Made by a program: the position numbers and the translations under genes
DNA from: Hyphomicrobiales bacterium
GTDB taxonomy: Bacteria; Pseudomonadota; Alphaproteobacteria; Rhizobiales; SZUA-8
Reading direction: 5' to 3'
Assembly (NCBI GenBank): GCA_003232175.1
Contig: QILX01000025.1
Coordinates: forward strand, 1 to 6,086
DNA: 6,086 nt
The notes under the pieces: model-generated
Seen by the model: only the letters and a program-made list of their open reading frames with translations
Database searches by the model: none
Told to the model about the DNA's origin: nothing
Shown here: positions 1 through 6,086 of the stretch, one piece after another
Layout of the letters: each line of letters opens with the position of its first letter
Position numbering within the stretch: position 1 is the first letter of the stretch

Positions 1-212
1 GGCGGGTCCAGGTCGGATAGCTGGATTTTTCCTTTGAATTTCGCTTTTACCGGGCCGACCTTGGCGATCACGGTTGCCTGCATTTCGGTACCGGAAATTT
101 TTATAACCTCCTCGCAGCCCGGGATGCAGTCCTGCAGAACCTGAGGGTCGTTCAGGGCTTCCCACACCGCTTCGCGGGATGCCGGTATGATATGTTCGCC
201 GGACATCTTCAT
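1..212 (-). CDS. coxG: CoxG family protein (carbon monoxide dehydrogenase subunit G, SRPBCC fold), 5' part only
   Basis: The gene runs off the left edge: 70 codons and two bases of the N-terminal part are present. The translation starts MKMSGEHIIPASREAVWEAL and continues with a DPQVLQDCIPGCEE segment (about residues 22-35) and an AKVGPVKAKFKGK segment. Both are typical of CoxG-like members of the SRPBCC/START lipid-binding fold superfamily. Family knowledge: CoxG accompanies molybdenum CO dehydrogenase or related molybdenum hydroxylases and is linked to membrane attachment of the enzyme. Many genomes also carry copies away from any cox operon, so substrate and partner are not shown here. The start at 212 has GGAAA six bases upstream (219-223 on this strand). 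An ATG two codons later (206) is the alternative. It lies 21 bases after the stop of the upstream exported-protein gene, which suggests one transcript. Whether coxS/M/L or xdhC-like genes follow cannot be seen. Confidence 0.85.
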   Translation of the reverse strand, partial: MKMSGEHIIPASREAVWEALNDPQVLQDCIPGCEEVIKISGTEMQATVIAKVGPVKAKFKGKIQLSDLDP

Positions 213-233
213 GTGTCGTTTCCAATCATAAAA

Positions 234-1274
234 TCATCGCGTCTGGATGGGCACCAAACATTGATAATAAGTATCAGGGCCAACCGCCCGCGCCGCGCAC
301 TGATCAAATACTTCTAGTTCGCGATAGGATTTGTAAAGCAAATAGGGCCGGACGAGAACTCTCGCCGCAAGGCTGGAGGATCTTCCCGGACGGCTTACCT
401 TGGTCTTCGAGCCAGGTGCCGATGGCTTCAGAACCGGAATAGTAATTCTGCTGGTAAACGACGTAGTGGTCTTTTGGTCAAACGGTCCATCATAAAGCGT
501 ATCGCGGACCGCATCCTCCTTACGAACGCCGACCAAAATCCAGCGAGACAGGTAGCGATCACGATAAAAAGCGAAGCCCGACCTTGCGCCTATGCGAATT
601 TGATCAGAAACCGGTATCGGCTGCAATTCTTCGGTGAGGTTGGCCTCGTCCAGAGTATAAAAGAACAGGCCCGCAGTCTCTTGCCAAAGGCGAAAAAACC
701 CAAGCCCGGTCTCATCCCGCACGGCGCCTATATAGGTCTCTCCGCCTCTGATCCGCGCCTCGCCCGGCGGCTTGGGAGTATGATCATTAAGTCGGAATAC
801 AACAGATTTGCCATCAAAATAGACGACATAGACCGACGGCGTCGCCTGGGTCACCTTGACTTTCTGACTGCGGCCGAATCTCCATGCCCGCTGGCCGTCT
901 TGTGCCGTTGCGTCATGGAGCAGGAACAAGATGGAATTGAGTGCCCGGTCTGCTGCATCCAACCTGAAACTGCCATGCCGGGCCGCACCGCTGTGGCCAA
1001 GGGTAAAATTGTACAGGTTTCGGCTCGACCAGAGCCAGACTTCGTCGGGTAGGTTGTGGAACGCCCTGGCAAACGCAACCTTAGGTCCGGGTGGGATTTG
1101 GCCGTTCAGGTGATTTTTCAGGTCTGCTCTTGCCTCAATGCCTTGAAACTCCTGGGAAGTTTTCTGACCGGCTGCAGCCACACTGTATTCCAGTGCCAGG
1201 AACAACGAAAATATTATCGACCACAAACAGCTTTGGTTTCCCGGCCCATGTCTTGATTTTTGTGATCCAAACAA
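234..1274 (-). CDS. Probable exported protein of unknown function
   Basis: I do not recognise the family. The 346-residue reading has a signal-peptide-like start: basic residues K6 and R8, a hydrophobic stretch SIIFSLFLALEYSVAAA (about 19-35) and a plausible cleavage after AAA. The rest is soluble-looking and rich in aromatic residues and beta-prone segments, for example VYVVYFDGKSVVFRL and GLGFFRLWQETAGLFFYTL. The mature part contains only two cysteines, C326 and C339, close to the C-terminus, which fits a disulfide in an exported protein. The start is uncertain: this reading uses TTG at 1272-1274 with no clear ribosome binding site. There is no in-frame ATG; an upstream in-frame TAA sits at 1287-1289, and the next TTG at 1224-1226 would remove the basic residues. 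The gene probably heads a transcript with coxG. The strand choice rests on length, signal peptide and orientation with coxG; the long opposite-strand frame inside it lacks such features. Confidence 0.6.
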   Translation of the reverse strand: MFGSQKSRHGPGNQSCLWSIIFSLFLALEYSVAAAGQKTSQEFQGIEARADLKNHLNGQIPPGPKVAFARAFHNLPDEVWLWSSRNLYNFTLGHSGAARHGSFRLDAADRALNSILFLLHDATAQDGQRAWRFGRSQKVKVTQATPSVYVVYFDGKSVVFRLNDHTPKPPGEARIRGGETYIGAVRDETGLGFFRLWQETAGLFFYTLDEANLTEELQPIPVSDQIRIGARSGFAFYRDRYLSRWILVGVRKEDAVRDTLYDGPFDQKTTTSFTSRITIPVLKPSAPGSKTKVSRPGRSSSLAARVLVRPYLLYKSYRELEVFDQCAARAVGPDTYYQCLVPIQTR

Positions 1275-1531
1275 AGAATGACCAATTTATTTAGAGCCTT
1301 ACCGCCATCATCTAAAGTTTAACCCGAAGCCAGCCACCAAAACCAGCACACCGGGCAGGTATTTTTGCAACAGCGGCAAAACTTCCCCTCCCCCTTTCAA
1401 AACGGTGGTTGCGAGTTTCCGCCTCAAGGGACTAATTTCTCAACCCATCGTCACACGGTCGACGCTGGGAGAATACCGTTGTGGTTGATCGGCCCTAGAT
1501 GCGCTGAATAACCGAGGAGACCGATATTCCG
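1275..1531. other. Divergent intergenic region
   Basis: This gap separates the minus-strand exported-protein/coxG pair from the plus-strand binding-protein gene, so promoters for both directions should lie here. I see no strong sigma-70 promoter in either direction. Two things stand out. A perfect 6-base inverted repeat, TTTTGC (1363-1368) and GCAAAA (1376-1381) with a 7-base spacer, could be a weak operator or chance. A 39-codon minus-strand frame (1308-1427) encodes a basic start and a hydrophobic glycine-rich end, with stop TGA at 1308-1310. A pyrimidine-rich run lies at 1383-1397. Confidence 0.5.
1514..1520 (+). promoter_or_regulatory. Ribosome binding site of the peptide-binding protein gene
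   Basis: GAGGAGA is a good Shine-Dalgarno match eleven bases before the ATG at 1532. The spacing is slightly long, but no other in-frame start lies between. It supports ATG 1532 as the start, in agreement with the signal peptide that begins there. Confidence 0.6.
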
Positions 1532-3136
1532 ATGCTGAAGATTAGTCCTAATCTCGCCGTTGGCCTGGTAATTGCCGCCGGCAGCGCTCTGTCACTCAGT
1601 GAAAGCTGGGCGCAGACATCGGAACCCCAGCTGGCCGAGGCCACACCCGCACTTGCCATTTGCCTCGCCAGCGCGCCTTACGGCCTGGACCCGGCGCGCG
1701 GGGCTACCGGCAGCACCTCGGCCATGCTGAGCCGCGCGATATTTGATACCCTGGTGAGTGTGGATGCGGATGGGCAAGCCACCGAGCCGCGCCTTGCCCT
1801 TGGGTGGGACGTGTCACCGGACCGCCTGCAATACACGTTCCGGTTGCGCCAGGGGGTCGCCTTCCACAAGACGTCGGTTTTTGAACCCACGCGGCCCTTT
1901 GGGCCCGACGATGTCGTCTTTACATTTAATCGCCTGCTCGACCCCGCTCACCCCCTCGCCCCGAACGGCACGGGAACAGATATTTCAGAAGTGATCTCTG
2001 CCGTTGAAGCGCTGGGCAATGACCAGGTTCGGTTTACACTCAAGGCACCGAATTCAGGATTTCTGCTGCTGCTCGCCAGGGATTTCGCCGCCATACAGTC
2101 GGCAGAATACGGCGAAAGGCTGCTTACCGCCCGCCAGGCCTGGATGCTGGATACAAATCCTGTCGGCACCGGGGCTTTCAGCGTGGCAAAGATCGGCAGC
2201 GGATTTGATGCGGTTAAATCGCAAGGCCCGCGCCGAAAACCCCTGTTTGAAGTGATCGCCAGCAGCGCCGGACCAGTTATCCGCACGCTGGCTTCCATCC
2301 CGGTTCTGGCGGAAAAAAATACCCGCAATCTTTTGAAATCAATCAGCTTAACCGCAAACGCCGCTTATTGGGACGGTGCCCCTTATTCGGAAAACCTGGT
2401 CATTGATGCTGAACCCGATATTGCCGAGCGCTATGGACGCCTGGTCCGCGGCGACTGCCAGATCATGCCCGGCCCCGCCGAGGCCGATATCGAGGCGCTT
2501 ACACGTAATCCCGATGTGGGCGTGACCGAATTCGCCGGTACCGATACTATCTATCTGGCATTCAATACCGAGCAAGCGCCACTGGACGACAAATGGGTTA
2601 GACTTGCCCTGTCAGAAGCGATCGACCTGGATGCCCTTGGCCGCCTGCAAGGCCCCGGCGGCTCACCAGCGGGCGCACTGGTGCAAGATGCGGGAAACCT
2701 GTTTGCCGTCGAACGACGCATATTCAACACCGATTTCGCCAAAGCCCATCTGGCCGATACAGGCGCCAATCTGCAGAATTTGCGCCTGCTGGTCCCGGTA
2801 TCTGCGCCCGGCGATACCGCACCTATTGCCGAAAACCTCGCCAAGGCCTGGGGCGGTCTTGGGGTAAATGTTACTATCAACAAAATACTTTGGGCGGACA
2901 TGGGCTCCAAGCTCAACACAGGTGATTATGATATCGCCTTGCTGGCCTGGCGGGCCGACAGCGCCGATCTGGCGCAGAATTATCGGATGGTGCTATCTTG
3001 CGATACCATCGGTAAAACCAACGCCTCAAGGTGGTGCGACAAACCGTTCATGGCTGATCTCAAGGCCATTCGCGATGCCAAAACCCAGGCGGACCGGGTG
3101 GAAGGAACACGAAAAATCGCCCAAATCTGCCGATAA
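1532..3136 (+). CDS. DppA/SapA-type periplasmic peptide-binding protein, C-terminus lost to a frameshift
   Basis: The 534-residue reading is a family 5 extracellular solute-binding protein, the ligand-capturing part of a dipeptide/oligopeptide ABC importer. A signal peptide (1-27, cleavage likely after SWA) exports it to the periplasm. Family segments follow in order: FEPTRPFGPDDVVFTFNRLL (117-136), NPVGTGAF (209-216), AAYWDGAPY (277-285), DCQIMPGPAEADI (308-320), LDDKWVRLALSEAIDLDAL (351-369) and SCDTIGKTNASRWCDKPF (489-506). The last segment, with C490 and C502, matches the SC...N.S.WC.KPF signature of the DppA/SapA subgroup. Compared with E. coli DppA from memory, there is an insertion of about 44 residues between NPVGTGAF and the YW segment. 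The frame ends at TAA 3134-3136 inside the final helix (RKIAQICR). The expected C-terminal strand is found downstream in a different frame. No permease or ATPase gene is adjacent. The product as written would lack roughly the last 40-60 residues and may not fold. Confidence 0.85.
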   Translation: MLKISPNLAVGLVIAAGSALSLSESWAQTSEPQLAEATPALAICLASAPYGLDPARGATGSTSAMLSRAIFDTLVSVDADGQATEPRLALGWDVSPDRLQYTFRLRQGVAFHKTSVFEPTRPFGPDDVVFTFNRLLDPAHPLAPNGTGTDISEVISAVEALGNDQVRFTLKAPNSGFLLLLARDFAAIQSAEYGERLLTARQAWMLDTNPVGTGAFSVAKIGSGFDAVKSQGPRRKPLFEVIASSAGPVIRTLASIPVLAEKNTRNLLKSISLTANAAYWDGAPYSENLVIDAEPDIAERYGRLVRGDCQIMPGPAEADIEALTRNPDVGVTEFAGTDTIYLAFNTEQAPLDDKWVRLALSEAIDLDALGRLQGPGGSPAGALVQDAGNLFAVERRIFNTDFAKAHLADTGANLQNLRLLVPVSAPGDTAPIAENLAKAWGGLGVNVTINKILWADMGSKLNTGDYDIALLAWRADSADLAQNYRMVLSCDTIGKTNASRWCDKPFMADLKAIRDAKTQADRVEGTRKIAQICR

Positions 3137-3324
3137 TGCCCTTGCTTTACCTTAAGCAGCGCTGGGCGGTCCGTACCGAGATCGATGGCCTTGACGCTAG
3201 TGCGCTTGGCGCCGCCAATCTGACCCGGGCAGTCCTGAGAACCGCTGCGAAAATGCCGGATCAGACTAGCGGGACGGATATTGATCCCGAATCAGGCGAG
3301 AATGTCACCGAGAGCGGCGGCTAA
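3124..3324 (+). pseudogene. Out-of-frame C-terminal remnant of the peptide-binding protein gene
   Basis: In the frame starting at 3124 the translation NLPIMPLLYLKQRWAVRT, continuing to a TAA at 3322-3324, matches the pattern expected of the family C-terminus: a proline-hydrophobic segment, then a basic aromatic strand, as in DppA after its AQVVMHDQAP segment. It directly overlaps the end of the 1532-3136 frame. Going from that frame to this one needs a net loss of one base (modulo three). In DppA seven residues lie between the AQ pair and the proline. Here the AQ codons end at 3124 and the Leu-Pro codons start at 3127, so about 16 bases may be missing, which is consistent with the frame change. 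An ATG at 3136 could serve as a start, but I infer a gene fragment rather than a separate gene. Confidence 0.6.
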
Positions 3325-3355
3325 TCCAGCGCCGGCAGAATAAAACGAGCTTACC

Positions 3356-3394
3356 ATGATCCCGAGATACTCACGGACTCACGGCCCCAGATGA
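3356..3394 (+). pseudogene. Disrupted original start of purB (12-codon leader)
   Basis: The ATG at 3356 opens a frame reading MIPRYSR, the hallmark start of adenylosuccinate lyases (MI.RYSRP.M). After the seventh codon an 8-base duplication shifts the frame and it ends THGPR at TGA 3392-3394. That TGA overlaps the ATG at 3391 in an ATGA arrangement that permits termination-reinitiation. I take this as the true ancestral start of purB. A ribosome binding site is weak (CGAGC upstream). Confidence 0.75.
3369..3384 (+). repeat. Perfect 8-base tandem duplication in the purB start
   Basis: ACTCACGG occurs twice in direct succession (3369-3376 and 3377-3384). Removing either copy joins ATG ATC CCG AGA TAC TCA CGG directly to CCC CAG ATG ACG GCC, giving the uninterrupted family start MIPRYSRPQMTALWAPE. 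With both copies present the frame is broken. Eight is not a multiple of three, so gain or loss of one unit switches the frame. Confidence 0.95.
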
Positions 3395-4665
3395 CGGCCC
3401 TGTGGGCGCCGGAAGCCAAATTTCGCATCTGGTTCGAAATCGAGGCCCACGCCACCGATGCCCAGGCCAATTTGGGCGTCGTGCCCCAGGCGGCGGCCAA
3501 AGCGGTGTGGGAGCGCGGCAAATTCGACGTCGACCGCATCGACGAAATCGAGGCCGAGGTCAAACACGATGTCATCGCCTTTTTGACCAACTTGGCTGAA
3601 AATGTCGGCCCCGAGGCGCGTTTTGTCCATCAGGGCATGACGTCTTCCGATGTTTTGGACACCTGTTTCAATATCCAACTGGTGCGCGCCGCCGACCTGC
3701 TGCTCGCCGGCACCGACCGCTTGCTCAAGGCTCTCAAAACCCGCGCCCATGAGCACAAACTAACCCCGACCATCGGCCGCAGCCACGCAATCCACGCCGA
3801 ACCACTGACCTTCGGCCTCAAACTTGCCGCCGCCTATGCCGAATTTTCCCGCGCCAGGACCCGGCTGGAAGCCGCCCGGGAGGAGGTCGCGACCTGCGCC
3901 ATTTCCGGCGCTGTTGGTACATTTGCCAATATCGACCCGGCGGTGGAAGCTCATGTGGCTGAAAAGATGGGGTTGCGGCCGGAACCGATCTCAACCCAGG
4001 TGATCCCGCGGGACCGGCATGGGATGTATTTTGCCACCCTGGCTGTCGTCGCCAGCTCCATCGAGCGGCTGTCGACTGAAATCCGCCATTTGCAGCGCAC
4101 CGAAGTGCTGGAGGTTGAGGAATATTTCTCACCCGGCCAGAAGGGCTCCAGCGCCATGCCTCACAAGCGCAACCCGGTGCTGACCGAAAATCTCACCGGC
4201 CTTGCCCGTCTGGTGCGCGGCATGGCTCTGCCGGCAATGGAGAATATCGCCCTGTGGCACGAGCGCGATATCTCCCACTCCTCGGTCGAGCGCATGATCG
4301 GCCCCGATGCGACAATAACCCTGGACTTTGCCCTCCACCGCCTTGCCGGTGTCATTGAAAACCTGGTGATCTATCCGGAAAATATGAAAGCCAATCTCGA
4401 TCAGCTTGGCGGGCTCATCCATTCCCAGCGGGTGCTTCTGGCGCTGACCCAAAAAGGGGTCAGCCGCGAAGACGCCTATGAATACGTACAGCGCAACGCC
4501 ATGCCGGTTTGGCGCGGCGAAGGGACATTCCTTGATCTGCTTAAAGCCGATGCCGAGGTTTCAGCCGTGCTGACCGGCGCCGATCTGGAGGCTCTTTTTG
4601 ATCTGGATTACCATTTTGCCCATGTCGACACCATTTTCGCGCGGGTTTTCATCCAAACGGATTAG
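3391..4665 (+). CDS. purB: Adenylosuccinate lyase (as readable from the internal ATG; natural start was 3356)
   Basis: Fumarase/aspartase superfamily enzyme (EC 4.3.2.2) acting twice in purine synthesis. It cleaves SAICAR to AICAR plus fumarate, and adenylosuccinate to AMP plus fumarate, in the cytosol. The 424 residues contain GMTSSDVLDT (82-91), GRSHAIHAEPLTFG (129-142; H135 corresponds to the general acid His141 of the B. subtilis enzyme) and the superfamily signature loop GSSAMPHKRNP (252-262) with the catalytic serine region S253/S254. Length and C-terminus look complete. The N-terminus is not: the conserved MIPRYSRPQ lies just upstream but is separated by an 8-base tandem duplication. 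From ATG 3391 the protein lacks nine residues, including the family's substrate-contacting Arg4-Tyr5. It could be made by restart at the ATGA overlap. It starts 66 bases after the binding-protein remnant ends. Function is certain; whether this allele is active, or the duplication is a sequence error, is open. Confidence 0.95.
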   Translation: MTALWAPEAKFRIWFEIEAHATDAQANLGVVPQAAAKAVWERGKFDVDRIDEIEAEVKHDVIAFLTNLAENVGPEARFVHQGMTSSDVLDTCFNIQLVRAADLLLAGTDRLLKALKTRAHEHKLTPTIGRSHAIHAEPLTFGLKLAAAYAEFSRARTRLEAAREEVATCAISGAVGTFANIDPAVEAHVAEKMGLRPEPISTQVIPRDRHGMYFATLAVVASSIERLSTEIRHLQRTEVLEVEEYFSPGQKGSSAMPHKRNPVLTENLTGLARLVRGMALPAMENIALWHERDISHSSVERMIGPDATITLDFALHRLAGVIENLVIYPENMKANLDQLGGLIHSQRVLLALTQKGVSREDAYEYVQRNAMPVWRGEGTFLDLLKADAEVSAVLTGADLEALFDLDYHFAHVDTIFARVFIQTD

Positions 4666-4730
4666 GTTTATTGGAAATAACCACTTCGATTCTGATTTTG
4701 GTAACGATCAACACCAATTTGCCACATGAT

Positions 4731-4764
4731 TCAGGTTTGCATGCCCCAAATCACTTGAACCTGA
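4731..4764. repeat. 7-base inverted repeat upstream of sspB
   Basis: TCAGGTT (4731-4737) pairs perfectly with AACCTGA (4758-4764) across a 20-base spacer. No T-run follows, so it is not a normal intrinsic terminator for purB. It sits 41 bases before sspB, and its right arm overlaps the best -35-like box, so an operator is possible. A chance repeat is also possible. Confidence 0.3.
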
Positions 4765-4783
4765 GCTCACGTCGAGTACTTTA
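4755..4783 (+). promoter_or_regulatory. Weak candidate promoter for sspB
   Basis: TTGAAC (4755-4760) matches four of six -35 positions. An AT-rich TACTTTA segment (4777-4783) lies at about the right distance but is a poor -10 box. The 140-base gap after purB makes a separate sspB promoter likely, but this exact placement is weakly supported. Confidence 0.2.
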
Positions 4784-4805
4784 GGGTCAACCAACGGGGC
4801 TCGCC

Positions 4806-5300
4806 ATGGCGATAGACAAGATTGACTACCAGAAAATGACTCAGGACGCGCTTCGCGGTGTGGTTCGTGCGGCACTGGATATCGCCGCCAAAGACGGGTT
4901 GCCTGGTGATCACCACTTCTTCATCGCCTTTTCAACCGGGGCGCCGGGGGTCAATATCTCCGCCCGCTTGCGCGAACGCCACCCCGAAGAAATGACCATC
5001 GTGCTCCAGCATCAATACTGGGACCTTGATATCGCACCGGACAAATTCACCATCAAACTGTCTTTCAACAATATTCCAGAAACCCTTGTCGTTCCTTTTG
5101 CGGCGGTAAAGGGTTTTCTCGACCCCTCGGTCCAGTTCGGCCTGCAATTTGAAAACGGCGCGCCCAAAACCGCGCAAACCGATGCTGCGGCTCTGGAAAC
5201 AGAGACAAAAGACAGCTCGGAAGGCGATGATGCCGACAAGGGCGAAACTGAAACCGGGGACAGCGAAGTCGTAAGCCTGGACGCTTTCCGCAAAAAATAA
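4806..5300 (+). CDS. sspB: SspB, ClpXP protease adaptor (alphaproteobacterial type)
   Basis: SspB delivers ssrA-tagged and other substrates to the ClpXP protease in the cytosol. The 164 residues show the alphaproteobacterial layout. The start is DYQKMTQDALRGVVRAAL (about 7-24). The substrate-binding core includes GLPGDHHFFIAF (31-42), the strongly conserved EEMTIVLQHQYWDL (61-74) and FLDPSVQFGLQF (104-115). An acidic, low-complexity linker follows (about 120-153). The last residues VVSLDAFRKK (155-164) are the ClpX-binding tail that docks on the ClpX N-domain. Core, linker and tail are all intact, so the protein should be functional. ATG 4806 is supported by homology to the family start; its ribosome binding site is poor (GGGGC at 4796-4800). 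It precedes fumC by 91 bases. From memory, sspB and fumC are near neighbours in a number of alphaproteobacterial genomes. Confidence 0.95.
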   Translation: MAIDKIDYQKMTQDALRGVVRAALDIAAKDGLPGDHHFFIAFSTGAPGVNISARLRERHPEEMTIVLQHQYWDLDIAPDKFTIKLSFNNIPETLVVPFAAVKGFLDPSVQFGLQFENGAPKTAQTDAAALETETKDSSEGDDADKGETETGDSEVVSLDAFRKK

Positions 5301-5377
5301 GAGTGCTCTTTCGCTTCTGCGGTATATTTACGGGACTGTAGGCATTTGCGCTGTATCTCCTCGATACCCAGCCTCTC

Positions 5378-5382
5378 AAAGG
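5378..5382 (+). promoter_or_regulatory. Ribosome binding site of fumC
   Basis: AAAGG lies nine bases before the ATG at 5392 and supports that start. The 91-base gap after sspB also contains TATATT (5323-5328), which resembles a -10 box but has no fitting -35 box, so an own promoter for fumC is not established. Confidence 0.45.
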
Positions 5383-5391
5383 TCGCGCACC

Positions 5392-6086
5392 ATGAAAACC
5401 CGTAGTGAAACCGATAGCTTTGGCGCCTTACAGGTTCCCGCCGACCGCTATTGGGGTGCCCAGACCCAGCGCAGCCTGGCCAACTTTAAAATCGGCATCG
5501 AGATCATGCCAGGGCCGATGATACGGGCGCTGGGGGTGGTCAAATTGGCAGCAAGCCGCGCAAATGTCGCTCTGAACAGCATTGAACCTCAATTGGGCCA
5601 GACCATCGCCAGCGCCGCGAACGAAGTTGCCTCCGGCAAACTAGACGGCCATTTTCCCCTTGTCGTCTGGCAGACCGGCTCTGGCACCCAGTCCAACATG
5701 AACGCTAACGAGGTCATTGCCAATCGCGCCATCGAAATGCTCGGCGGTGAAATGGGCTCCAAGACCCCGGTTCACCCCAATGACCATGTTAATCTCAGCC
5801 AATCTTCCAACGACACGTTTCCCACCGCCATGCACATTGCAGCGGTGGAAGAGGTGACCCACAGCCTGCTGCCCGCCATGCAGACCCTGACCGATGCCTT
5901 GCGCGACAAATCGGCGGAATTCACCGACATCGTAAAAATTGGCCGCACCCACTTGCAAGACGCAACGCCGCTGACACTGGGCCAGGAATTTTCTGGATAT
6001 GTCACCATGGTCGCCAACGGTTCGGACCGGGTGAACGGCGCGATGTCGCGGTTATACGCCCTGGCGCAAGGCGGAACGGCCGTTGG
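5392..6086 (+). CDS. fumC: Class II fumarate hydratase, N-terminal half
   Basis: FumC (EC 4.2.1.2) reversibly hydrates fumarate to L-malate in the citric acid cycle; the class II enzyme is iron-free and homotetrameric. The frame opens at ATG 5392 and runs off the right edge after 231 codons and two bases, about half of the usual length. Family segments in order: FGALQVPADRYWGAQTQRS (10-28), WQTGSGTQSNMNANEV (93-108, substrate-binding loop), HPNDHVNLSQSSND (128-141) and KIGRTHLQDATPLTLGQEF (182-200). H187 is the equivalent of the catalytic base His188 in E. coli FumC. The signature loop with the catalytic serine lies beyond the window. No frame damage is seen. FumC and PurB belong to the same superfamily, and PurB releases the fumarate that FumC uses, although housekeeping placement alone may explain the proximity. 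Confidence 0.97.
   Translation, partial: MKTRSETDSFGALQVPADRYWGAQTQRSLANFKIGIEIMPGPMIRALGVVKLAASRANVALNSIEPQLGQTIASAANEVASGKLDGHFPLVVWQTGSGTQSNMNANEVIANRAIEMLGGEMGSKTPVHPNDHVNLSQSSNDTFPTAMHIAAVEEVTHSLLPAMQTLTDALRDKSAEFTDIVKIGRTHLQDATPLTLGQEFSGYVTMVANGSDRVNGAMSRLYALAQGGTAV

Noticed and set aside
474..1052. 192-codon open frame on the plus strand inside the exported-protein gene
   Set aside because: It has no recognisable domain, signal or ribosome binding site. The opposite strand carries a longer frame with a signal peptide and the same orientation as coxG.
3104..3136. Programmed -1 frameshifting as the explanation for the split binding-protein frame
   Set aside because: The A5 run and the CCCAAAT string do not form an X XXY YYZ slippery heptamer in the translated frame, and substrate-binding proteins are not known to use recoding.
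2868..3155. Plus-strand frame across the end of the peptide-binding gene
   Set aside because: It overlaps sequence that clearly encodes the binding protein in another frame, and its own product looks like a shadow.
3315..3334. CGGCG...CGCCG hairpin just after the binding-protein remnant
   Set aside because: Only five base pairs with a 10-base loop and no following T-run, so it does not qualify as a terminator.
4665..4682. AT-rich imperfect hairpin right after the purB stop
   Set aside because: A short stem with a bulge and a 3-base loop, and no T-run; too weak for a terminator call.
5641..6017. Minus-strand frames within fumC
   Set aside because: They are antisense to an unambiguous FumC coding region and show no features of their own.

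Overview
The window looks like a chromosomal segment of an alphaproteobacterium of moderate to high GC. The main evidence is the alphaproteobacterial type of SspB (core domain, acidic linker and a VVSLDAFRKK tail), a PurB whose remnant N-terminus reads MIPRYSRPQM, and a CoxG-type protein. I see no rRNA, tRNA, CRISPR array, insertion sequence or phage gene. The lineage below class level is not resolved.

The left part (1-1274) is on the minus strand. A probable exported protein of unknown function (234-1274) lies 21 bases upstream of the start of a carbon-monoxide-dehydrogenase subunit G family gene (coxG, 212 to beyond base 1), so the two are probably co-transcribed. A divergent intergenic region (1275-1531) separates them from everything to the right, which is on the plus strand.

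The plus-strand part starts with a DppA/SapA-type periplasmic peptide-binding protein (1532-3136). Its frame is broken near base 3124, and the missing C-terminus is readable in another frame to 3324. It has no transporter genes beside it. It is followed by purB (adenylosuccinate lyase, purine synthesis), sspB (ClpXP adaptor) and the first half of fumC (class II fumarase). The last three are housekeeping genes. They share orientation, but gaps of 140 and 91 bases mean they need not be one transcript.

The most notable observation is at the purB start. A perfect 8-base tandem duplication (ACTCACGG twice, 3369-3384) splits the conserved N-terminus from the rest of the gene. Removing one copy in silico restores the family N-terminus. 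In the sequence as given, the 12-codon leader ends at a TGA that overlaps an internal in-frame ATG (ATGA), so translation could restart there and give PurB lacking its first nine residues, including the conserved Arg4-Tyr5. With the break in the binding-protein gene about 250 bases upstream, this makes two small indels close together. They may be real lesions or sequence/assembly errors. I found no convincing new multi-gene system.
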